A stretch of DNA of 64,000 nt. Origin: Jaapia argillacea MUCL 33604. Its lineage: Eukaryota; Basidiomycota; Agaricomycetes; Jaapiales; Jaapiaceae. Location of the stretch: NCBI GenBank assembly GCA_000697665.1, contig KL197768.1, forward strand, positions 1 to 64,000, written 5' to 3'. The notes below the pieces were generated by a model. That model was not told where the DNA came from, made no database searches, and saw nothing but the letters and a program-made list of their open reading frames with translations. Below are positions 34,082 to 43,369 of this stretch, in pieces; position 1 is the first letter of the stretch, and every line of letters begins with the position of its first letter. The position numbers were made by a program, and so were the translations under genes.

Positions 34082-35476
34082 TCAGCACACAGTTGTCGTA
34101 TCCCTCGCGATGGCTGGGTCGAAACCTATATCGGTCTTCACGGTTGGGAACCGTATACACGAGGTGAAGTGATTGACGGCCCCAGTAGGAGCGCTGTCAT
34201 CCGATGCAGCTCCAGCCCCTCCGGTGACCCAGAACAAGACAAGAGCGTTTAACACGACCTAATTGGAAGTTAGTCTGGATTTTTAACTGTGGAGTGGAAA
34301 AAAAGCTCTATTTACATCGGTGCCACAACTACCGAGGCACACCCATGCGAGTTGCTGTCCGTGCATTATAGTGAGCACGAGAATATTTAGCTGAATGAGA
34401 CACTGAAGTCAATTCCATGACGTAGTTTTGAGAGGCCGGTTGCTACGTACCGTCGAAGTTGAAAGTGCCATGAGGGCAGCACTAAGCCAACGTTACGAGT
34501 CAGTTGCGACAGGGTCAAAAAATAAAAGTGCACCAGGGATTTAGAGCTTACAACAAGGTACGAGAAGCGACTTTTCGTAGCGCGGCATTGGCAAACTTGT
34601 AGCGAAATAGAGGCCAAAGGAACATAGAGGTGAGGAACAAGTTGATAAAACTGTGCAGTTCTTCAGCAAACCACAACAAGAGTCAAATGAAGTACTCACA
34701 GGTCATAACCAAGAAGAGAAGCGGAGGCATACCGTCGAAGACCGATGACACAGGCACCGTCGTTCCGAAAAAACGATGTTCTACCTGAGTGAAGGGGGGG
34801 GGTTTAGATAAATCTCGCAACTCAGTTGATCGCCAACGCACCGATGACGGCAATTGCGACAACAACGCTGTACATTGACACAGCCACGATGCAGCAGTTG
34901 TATATAGGAGACTTGAAACGTCCGGCGACGCCCGTAGGTGGTGCCCAGACAATGTAGACCTTCTCCACTGGGTTGGACATGAGCGATTGGCTGATTCGAC
35001 GAAGGGCAGGGTTACTTAAGAAGCAATATATAAAGATCTTGGAGGTTGCGTAGAACGCGATACAGATGTCGACTCCGAGGCTGCATGCGAGAGGATGGAG
35101 CTCCACGCCAGCACCAAATATCAGGAGCCCGCCTGTGTGGTCATTGTTAACGAAATATCAAATTCAAATCATATCTGTTACGACGTACCCATAAACACGA
35201 AAAGCCACGAGTCTAGGAATACGAGAATAATACACAGACGCGGCCATGAAATCTGCCTGAAACCATCCATGGTCGTCAAGTTTTCAATGGCGATCCTCCT
35301 AGATAGGCAATGAGCGATAATCGATACTCCTAAGAGAGAGAGTGGGCAAATATCCATGATGAGATCCAGGTAAGTAACCAACCGAGGAGGTGAATGATCG
35401 AGCTCAGGATTTGCATTCCCGTAGACGGAAACATCATGCGACTAGAACCACCACCACCAACCACCGAGTTTATCAT
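34082..35476 (-). CDS. Seven-TM-like membrane protein of an expanded basidiomycete family
   Basis: The function is unknown. Eight exons (35476-35383, 35329-35189, 35132-34842, 34784-34700, 34650-34552, 34481-34451, 34390-34316, 34258-34082) keep frame and give 330 residues. Hydrophobic segments are SSIIHLLGVSIIAHC, RLCIILVFLDSWLFVFMGG, LLIFGAGVELHPLACSLGVD, IAFYATSKIFIYCFL, IYNCCIVAVSMYSVVVAIAV, the LLGYDLFINLFLTSMFLWPL segment, and ALMALSTSTLNILVLTIM, with a last one in VVLNALVLFWVT. Recurrent family marks recalled from agaricomycetes are the ISWPR element, FLDSWLF, FYATSKI-IY, EKVYIVW, NDGACVIGL and SCGTDVV. The C-terminal tail is short and polar. The upstream frame has no ATG before 35476, which fixes the start. 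Confidence 0.8.
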
Positions 35477-35587
35477 GGTAACTTTGAGCCAGCAGGGATT
35501 CAAAGGGAATGCAAGCGACGTTTCCCTGCCCGTCTTTAAAGGAGGGAGGGACGTATTTGGGACGCCGCGAGTGGAGACAGCTGCCAA

Positions 35588-38190
35588 CTGAGTTCAGTTC
35601 GGCATCAAATGGTCAAGGATGAAAACGCTTGATGTTGAATGTCATTTCATACCAAGGGAGTTCTTGTTATTGGTGCACAGCGTGATCTGCCCCATGGGTT
35701 GGGTCGAACTTTTGGTGCAGTGAATTGCAGGGCCACCAGTCCCAGTATGCCTTCGGTGTTTCCTCCGACAGGAGCTTCCTATAGCGGTACCCAGAAGCAC
35801 AGACTTAACTGTGACGTAGGCTAGGGTGAAGATCGAGCCTATGAACTGGAGCCATGGCAGGAGGGTCCCGGTTGGTGGAGATGCGAAGCCAAGATAAGTG
35901 CGTGTGGAAGAACAGCACCGTAAAGCCGCCAGCCGAGGCGCTTTGATTGGCTCTATGGCTCGACGTAAAATACTTAGCGTGGAATCATTGGGCGGAAGTA
36001 CTGACACCAGCGCATATCGCGTGGTTGAGGTCCCTCCACAAGACCATACCAGATTTGGGCGAAGAAGTACCTCCACAAAAGAACCGAGGGAGAGGTGATT
36101 GGCCTCCTGATCTTCAATTGTAACCGAAAGCCTTCTCATAGCAGGCCGTCCCTGCACCTGCATTGGTGGGGCGCTCGGTATGTTCCTGAAGTGTTCCTGC
36201 CACATGGGTCGAATTAGGTTGACGTTGTGGAGAGTAACGGCATAGCAGGCAAATAGTGTATACGGTTCGGTGCATCATCAGGACCCGGAGGCGCAGCAAA
36301 CTGGCAGCCTCTCTAGTCATGATCAAATGACGGACGGAAGAATTGGGGAAAGGAAGAATACCACGACCAGAGTACAGGCTGACAACGAAGCTTGGGTCAC
36401 AGATTATCTTTCGAAAAACCACTGGCGTCTAGTAGGCTCTCCAGCAACCATTGTCGGAGGGATGTGTTGTAGAAATATGACGGAATGCAGATACGGTCAC
36501 GCACGAGGGATTTGATGGCTTCTGAATTTCTGACCAATGCCCATCTAAGTAGTTCCGGCGGTGTTCAGGACGAGAACGCGATGTACGCAAATATGCTCTT
36601 CCTTCGTCAGCTTCTGATCCGTTCGAAGTCCCAAACGTGGGGAGTGCAGGGATGGTTCGCGGGTAGAAGGATTTGTCAGGTGACGAGGAAGAGATGGGTA
36701 CTGAACAAAGTGATTGGGTACTGCTCAATGCGGGGGAGGTAGAGTGGCGTCAGACGCGATTGGGACATTGACCATGTTGATGTCCGGCGCTGTCCACCAA
36801 GCTGGCGCTATTTACAATCTAAGTTCCAGAGACATTGAAACTGGGAACTTGGAACAGCAGTCGACGCATCTCCCTCGAACATCGACCTGCTTCCTTGATG
36901 GATGGACGAAGTCGCGGTACCTGTTGGTCGTGTCAGTTTTCGCTAATGTTGGGGAAGAACATAACACATACAGCCAATAGCCGTCCCTGCATCTCTCTCG
37001 ACACTTCACTCCCACCCATTCATCCCTCAATAAATAGATGTGGCTGGACTTGGTACAGTCGACACGACCTATCTCCTCATTTACACGCGCACACTCAGTG
37101 CCTCTCACTATGTCCGTGTCACTCCCACTTAGGGCCGATAAACCTGACGTAGATCATCCCTGATGATAGCCCAACGCTCGGGCGCTGGGGTGAAGGCCGT
37201 TCGAGGCTTGTGGTATTGCACCATGAATACCTTACGGTAGTAAGTAGACGATTGTCGATCCGGCTGGTTCCGCGGTACATGTGAACGCGTCTGAAATGGT
37301 TCGATGAAGCCACAAGCTGATAGAGAAGGGGTTTGTCTGACAAAAGCGGGTTTCTTGTAGGACCGTTCGCAGGCTCCCACGTGAACGGAGTTCGCGGTGA
37401 ACCGCGGTGCGAGGCCGAAAAGAGGCTTGGGGAAAGGTGGGGCGCAAGCCGACGAGCACGGGAATTGACAGAGCTATAGACTGCATCAACTATTCAAGGA
37501 TTACAAGAGGAGAAGAGATCAGTGTCCGATTCCGTACTTTCGATGAGGAGTGGCTCGTCGTACCTTGTTGGAATATGAACGGGGGAGGAGATGAGCCGGG
37601 TTGGTCTCCGAAAAGTAGGGCCATGAGCGTGGAATGGAGCGACGATCGGTGAAATAAATCGATATGGGTCGAAGGGACCGTGTACGAAGCTTAAGGTGGG
37701 AATATGGAGAGTTTGTGGCGTCGAGGGCGCGCGGTTGCGGTGAGTAGGATTCCAGGCAAATTGAAGTGAGACGTAAAGGTCCCATAATTGAATCGAGTCG
37801 CGGCCAAGAGATTTTTGCAGAGATACTGAACCGAACAAGCCAGTAGGACTAATGTCGGAGCCGCAGACTTTGGCAGATTGCAAACAATTGAGATTATTGG
37901 AGGGTCGTTAGACAAGTTTCGATCACGTACAGGTTAATAGACCATATGGTGGCCAAATGACACCAATTTCAGATTCCTTCAGGCTGCGGAGGAGAGGAGG
38001 TAGTCCGATCAGGTCGACATTGAACCAGCACTAGGGAAGACCTCACCTTTTTTCGCCACTTCTACATCCCTAGCGCGCCGTAATGCAAGCTCCTCCCATC
38101 AACGACCACAACCCTCGTCTCCCGAAGACCCTACGTATCAACAACCGTCACCCCCTCTCAACATAATCCGACCGACCAGAGGAACAATAA
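35588..38190. other. Gene-poor region with no supported gene
   Basis: A 187-codon minus-strand frame (36205-35642) and a 129-codon frame (37883-37494) exist, but neither has a recognisable domain or a consistent exon chain. The rest holds only short frames. Confidence 0.35.
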
Positions 38191-38194
38191 CGAA

Positions 38195-38614
38195 TTGAGG
38201 AATGAAGGAGCGACAAGGGACAAGGGCGACTTCGAAGGGTGGTTCATGAGCGGAGTCGCAGAATGGCGGATCTGGAAACGAAGATCGACTCGCAAGCAAA
38301 CGCCACCGACGGATGAAGGACCCAAACCCAGTGAAATCAACAACCCTACACCACGACTAGATTCCATCCGCCGTCACCCCAAAAAATATACCCAGGACCC
38401 TGAACCCTCTAAATCCGTGCATGGACAGGCAAACATTCCAACCCAAGGCCCCAGAAAGTCGCGCCGTTACCTCGGCGCCTCGTCCTCGATGTTTCAGTCC
38501 ACGAAAGATACAACCCGTCCGCTCGAGACGTTCAACCACGAGCTACCACCCGAACGCTGCCTCCACACATGCCTCTTATCATCTATCATGGCTTTCTGTG
38601 AGGCGGATGCCTGA
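38195..38614 (+). other. Open reading frame of unknown status
   Basis: An ATG-started 139-codon frame encodes a basic Ser/Pro-rich sequence (EWRIWKRRSTRKQTPPTDEG) with no recognised domain. No paralogue is seen in the window. It may be chance or a small unknown gene. Confidence 0.2.
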
Positions 38615-39234
38615 AGAGGGATCATCCAAATGAGTGTTGTCGAAGGATTGGGGTATAGAAGACTGAATCGATAGAAACGACAATAGTTGAGGCGAGTGTA
38701 AGCGTCCTCAAGATACGATGGTCCTCGGATTGAGAGGGTAGAATGAAGGTCGAAGTGGAAGTGGTGCCGCAAGACCGGAAGTGACATGTAAAGTCGATAG
38801 CACGACCATGAAGAGCGATCCGGAATGACTAAAGTCGTACGGGCGAGGGAGCAGGTAGTGTGGTCTGACTGTAACGTGTATGATCCGGAAGCTCGGAGCA
38901 TCTGCTGTGGGGCGAGTCGTCGAAAGAAATCGTCTGAATGGGTGTCCAACGAATCGTGGTGTGAAATAGCCAAGGAGTGATCATTGTTGGGCCAAGTGTG
39001 AGCATTCGATTATCTTCAAGCCAAGCGGGTACGGTGGATGTGAAAGATGTCCTGATATCCACCAGACCGGCGCAAGTGAGAAAGATGCAAAACATCCAGC
39101 CATTAGGAAACTTGAAAGGAGAGACGGCGACACGCAGCAGGGGGCAACCCGGAAGGGTGGAGTATTCGGCGAGATGGAGGGAGCAGGTGAGGCAGCGGAT
39201 GACAAACTGTGACCATACCGTGTGCGATTAGGAA

Positions 39235-39440
39235 GGCTCGAAGCAATGTCACTCGAGACTCGGAGTGCTAAGGACTCACAAGTTTCGGAAAAATGGAGCG
39301 ACGTGAACTCAATACTCCCAACACCCACATCGTCCCCATGCCCAATTCTCCCCAATCCACACTATCCTCATTCTCCACCCACTCGACTCCGCCACGGTCC
39401 TCGACGCCAGCTTCAAGTTCGCATCATTTCGCAAGAGGGG
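39235..39440. repeat. Duplicated segment, copy at 39.2-39.4 kb
   Basis: From CTCGAAGCA to GCATCATTTCGC this matches 48935-49125 with few changes. Both include an ATG followed by MERREL.TPNTHIVPM, perhaps an old gene start. Here the copy is cut by the fold-back element at 39448. Confidence 0.75.
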
Positions 39441-39447
39441 TGCAAAA

Positions 39448-40265
39448 CCTTAGTCCCAGCCAAAAGTCGTGTGAGCGAAAACGAGCGAAATCGGTCGTGA
39501 TTTTAGGTCGCTCGATTTTGCTTGACGAGGCTCGAGATTTGGGTCCATTGACAACGAGAATCAAGCTTCCATCAGACGGCTAAGAGAAAATCAAGGGTTT
39601 TTGATGGAAAATGATGGAGAAATACATTGGAAAAAGAAAAGTTGAGAACAGTGTGCACAAGGGGATTCGAACACCAGACTATTAGAGACAGCGGAAAACA
39701 GCACGTAGAACAATACACCTACAACCACTGCACTACAAGAGCTTAAAGACTTGGGGTAATGGCTGCTATATGACCCTGTTGGCCAGTTGAGCCTTATCAC
39801 ATCAGTTGGCCTCCACATTGATTCCCTGCTCATCAAAAATACGGATGCTACTGTAAATTGGCGAATAGTCCGTGTTCAAAGAGGATATAATTTATTTGGA
39901 GGCCAACTAATGTGATACGGCTCAACTGGCCAACAGGCTTATATAGCAGCCGTTATCCCAAGTCTTTAAGCTCTTGTAGTACAGTGGTTGTATGTGTCAT
40001 ACTCTACACGCTGCTTCCCGCTGTCTCTAATGGTCTGGTGTTCGAATCCCCTTGTGCACACTGTTCTCAACTTTTCTTTTTCCAATGTATTTCTCCATCA
40101 TTTTCCATCAAAAACCCTTGATTTTCTCTTAGCCGTCTGATGGAAGCTTGATTCTCGTTGTCAATGGACCCAAATCTCGAGCCTCGTCAAGCAAAATCGA
40201 GCGACCTAAAATCACGACCGATTTCGCTCGTTTTCGCTCACACGACTTTTGGCTGGGCCTTAGTC
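39448..40265. mobile_element. Fold-back (long inverted repeat) non-autonomous transposon
   Basis: Two arms of about 360 bases (39456-39815 and 39897-40257) are near-perfect reverse complements around an 81-base centre. The ends read CCAGCCAAAAGTCG and its complement CGACTTTTGGCTGG. The flanks repeat CCTTAGTC (39448-39455 and 40258-40265), an 8-base target duplication, or 7 bases if the terminal C/G pair belongs to the element. No transposase is encoded: the best frames inside are mirror images of the same arm. The 7-8 base duplication and short CAG-type terminus suggest mobilisation by an hAT-like transposase. Arm identity is high, so the insertion is fairly recent. It interrupts a duplicated segment whose other copy (49 kb) lacks it. 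Confidence 0.9.
39955..40065 (+). repeat. tRNA-like (pol III box A/B) sequence inside the element arm
   Basis: The right arm contains TAGTACAGTGGTTGTATG, similar to a tRNA box A region, and GGTGTTCGAATCCCC, a good box B, about 55 bases later. The left arm carries the mirror copy at about 39655-39760 on the minus strand. The spacing is longer than in most tRNAs and the acceptor stem does not pair cleanly, so this is more likely a tRNA-derived SINE piece than a functional tRNA. Confidence 0.45.
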
Positions 40266-40586
40266 TCAGACATCGTCTTCTTTTTCCCACGGGGTACTCC
40301 ATGTTGCGACGCTGATGGGGGGCTTGGTGCTTGTGCTTTCGGAATTCCGACCTACTTGACCTATCCTATTTGTGATGCCTACGAAATATTCTACACTGTT
40401 AGTTTTCCACAAAACTCGCCGAGCGTCGAGTAGAACGTCGCCCAAACCGTGGGAGAACTGCGTTGGTTTTCCGTTTTGGGAACTGTCAACTTCGGAAATT
40501 CGGATCCGACCAGCCCCCTGAGCTCAACATTCACAATGATTCTGTCCTACTTGACTACCTCAAAATCAATACTGTAGAATACGTAT

Positions 40587-41650
40587 TTGCAACCCAACTT
40601 CCAGTGTGAGCAAAGGATCTGGAGTTATCTGGCTGTCTTTGAAAAAGGAGGACGATGTACCCGATCCAGATCTTGCACCCCTCTTATCATTTCGATCCCC
40701 TTCGACACGCACGTGATCGCCGTACTTCTTGCCAACGCTCGAACTCAAGTCGGGCTGCCATGTACAGAACTATCTCGAGCTCCCCTCATCAGGTTGCCAT
40801 TAATATTGGTCTCACCACCAACACTCCTCGCCACGAGTTCTGGTATGTCCTTGACCTCCAACCTGTCTTCACAATCAGCCACGTTCGCATCACCAATCCC
40901 GTTGACAACAGTAACGACCCCGAAGACCTAATACAGTGATTGATGTCTCTTCCAGACCCACTTGTGTCACTCGCACTGCCGTGCACCGTCAGCTCCTCAC
41001 AAGAAACATTGGACCTCCGACATGTATCAGGGTACCTGGTGATTCCGACGATGTCTTCAAGGACGATGAGGACGTGTCGGATACTGAGGAAGCACCCCGT
41101 AGTATGTATCAGAGCTAGGCAAGAGTTAGTTGGGAGCTTGGCGGGAGAGTACCAGAAGAGGTTCGTCGTCTCTGCATTCCAACCGCCGCGTTCTCTCCCT
41201 AACATTGCGTCGCAGTACACACCATACCTTAGCAGCCCAAACAACCAAACTCCCCTCCGTCCCAGAAGAATTCGGTGTGCTCCACCAACTTCTCCAATTC
41301 TCGCATCATATACCACCCAAGTTCTCTCGGATGCCCTGGTCCACGCCAAGAAAGTCAGTAGGGGAGGTGGGGAGGAACGACTGAGATGGATGATGTCGCG
41401 CTTGCCATCACCAACCCCCCACTCTTCCCGACCTCCACTTCGTACCCATGTCCAACCCTCATCATCTCCCATCTCCCAAGCTCACATCCCTCCGGGTCCG
41501 ATGATCTGATGCCTTCGCCGGTGCGTCCACACCTGCACCAATCGTCTTGCCAACTTTGCCTGACCGAAGATAATAAGTAGGCGAGCTGAGAGTTTGGAGG
41601 ACATACACTTAAACCATCCAACTCTTGTTTCTCAACAGCTTGCACCCGCA
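40587..41650 (+). other. Unresolved reading frames, possibly one multi-exon gene
   Basis: The frame 40655-40939 has a stretch (PRHEFWYVLDLQPVFTISHV) reminiscent of F5/8-type (discoidin or fucolectin) domains, where a Trp and VDLG precede a beta strand. Later frames include an acidic patch (DSDDVFKDDEDVSDTEE) near 41040. I could not build a coherent exon chain, and a 227-codon minus-strand frame overlaps. Treat as unassigned. Confidence 0.2.
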
Positions 41651-41859
41651 CCGTTTCTTTGGATCTCTTGGTCTCTCACATGATGCTTCCCCTACTATAT
41701 ACCTTCTGTACCCTCCCACATGTTACTCCCAAATTTATTCGTTAATCTTGACATGCTCGTTGTGTAGGCTAGTTCAGTTGAAGGAATATGACTTACTCTG
41801 CACTTTGTTGACTAGGACTTAAGGACTTGGGCTTAATATTGCTTTCTGAACTTGGTCTT

Positions 41860-41965
41860 CGATAGCGAACTTGGTCTGACTTGCGAGCAACTTGCACAAG
41901 TCGACAACTCATGCAAGACTCACAAGTTGTGCAAGTTATTTGTAGTTTTGCTGATGCTCAACCTT
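41860..41965. repeat. CAAGT/ACTTG-rich repeat, copy 3
   Basis: Dense CAAGT/ACTTG pentamers (ACTTGCGAGCAACTTGCAC, CACAAGTTGTGCAAG) end in TTTGTAGTTTTGCTGATGCT, the same string as at 32275. Directly to the right begins the broken kinase-gene copy. Confidence 0.6.
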
Positions 41966-42029
41966 CGACGCCCACCAGCCAAATCATGTTTGCCATCTGC
42001 GATGTCAACTACACCCCCCACCCTCGTCA

Positions 42030-42300
42030 TACACCCTCTTCTGCTGGATGGTCTTGTTGTCGTTTCGGTTGCACTTGGATGTTGCATTGCAGCGTCCTTA
42101 GCTAGCAATGAATGGACGGCGAGAACAATGGAAGGGACACAGATGGCTCGGGATCAGTGCGGCGGGAGTGCTCTCTCAATGCAGTGCAGCAGCGAAGATT
42201 CTAGGAATATTGAATTGCAAATGTCAAGACCGAGCTGTGCTGGCGGGAGTCCTCCGTGATGGGCGCTTGATGCCAGCCATACTGATCCGTTCCAATACCC
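42030..42300 (-). pseudogene. Truncated 5' end of a fourth kinase-TPR gene
   Basis: The segment 42040-42295 matches 53152-53405, which is the start codon and upstream region of the kinase-TPR gene on the minus strand. Both include GTTGTCGTTTCGGTTGCA, GATCAGTGCG and CAGCGAAGATTCTAGGAA. The ATG at 42087 (minus) opens MQHPSATETTTRPSS, compared with MQHPTATETTTSPSN in the intact gene. After about 13 codons the similarity stops and CAAGT-rich sequence follows, so the body of the gene is missing. Confidence 0.75.
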
Positions 42301-42434
42301 CAGCCCCTCTCCACGTCATCATCGCCTCCAACGTTTCGCGGCCTGCTACCCATGTATCAGCTGATCACTTGAGTCGGCCTATCTGCGGCCGTTCAACCTA
42401 CCGATGAGTTGAGTACTTGAATTGGAAGAACGGT

Positions 42435-43310
42435 TCTAATGCGGTTTTGTCTGTAGACTGCAGTAGACGCATTCCAGAATGATGCGGAAACGGCACGGAG
42501 CTCCCCATCCCTGTAAGTCTTCATTTCCAAGTCGAGCTCCTGTCGTCGAGCGCCCACTGCAAGGCTAGGAACACACCACCGGCTGTGTTGGACGAACAGG
42601 ACGCTAACCCTGAAGGACAGTCAAATTAATGGAGTTCAAGTACTTTTGTCAGTTCCATTATCACATAGTTGCCGTTGAGATATCACACAGCTGATCTAAA
42701 CCCCAAGACCCCCATTTCTCATTGCTCAGGTACGAGGTTGAGTGGTTTCAACGAACGTCGTCACTGATGTCACCTACGGTTAGGTGTCCATTGTGATAGA
42801 TCGGCCAACCTTGTGCATTCGAATATCCTGAGCTCATTATTTCCACCCCCGATCGTTTTCGTTCTGTCAACAATTGGAATCCTCGTCTTAAAAGCGCTTC
42901 ACAAACTGCTATGCGAGCCATTCGGAGTATTTACAGAACGAAGCTAACGCAGTTTTGTCTGCAGACTGAAGTGGATACGTTCCAGAATAACGCCGAGCTG
43001 TGTATCTCAATGGTCGTTCGCTTTGAGCTCCGGTCATCTGGTATCCACCGCGAGGCTGGAAGCACATCAAAGCTGTGTACTATCAACAGGGAACTGCCCC
43101 ATATAATAGATGCCAAGCTGAGTCGAGCGCTTCCATCTTCCACCTTCACATCGTTACCATTGAGAAATCACATAACTACTCGATTCGAATCCCAAGACTC
43201 CCATTTTTTTCATTACACAGGTACGAGATTCAGGTATCTCAACCACCACTGTCACTGATCTCATCTATCGTTGGGTTAGCCATTGTGCCGTCTCGGACAA
43301 TCTAACAAGT
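42435..43310. repeat. Imperfect tandem duplication upstream of the plus-strand kinase-TPR gene
   Basis: About 370 bases at 42440-42800 recur at 42950-43305. Shared landmarks are TTTTGTCTG(T/C)AGACTG, CATTCCAGAAT or GTTCCAGAAT, GAGATATCACA or GAGAAATCACA, CCCAAGAC(C/T)CCCATTT and CAGGTACGAG. The right copy ends just before the kinase gene start at 43370 and may act as its promoter and 5' UTR. Confidence 0.6.
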
Positions 43311-43369
43311 AGATTAACCGAGTTCACCCTCTCGCTGTTAGTTCAACAGACATCAATCATCATCGTTCC

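Noticed and set aside
40789-41472. 227-codon minus-strand reading frame
   Set aside because: Composition is odd (Gly/Arg/Trp-rich) and it opposes other open frames; no domain or exon signals support it.
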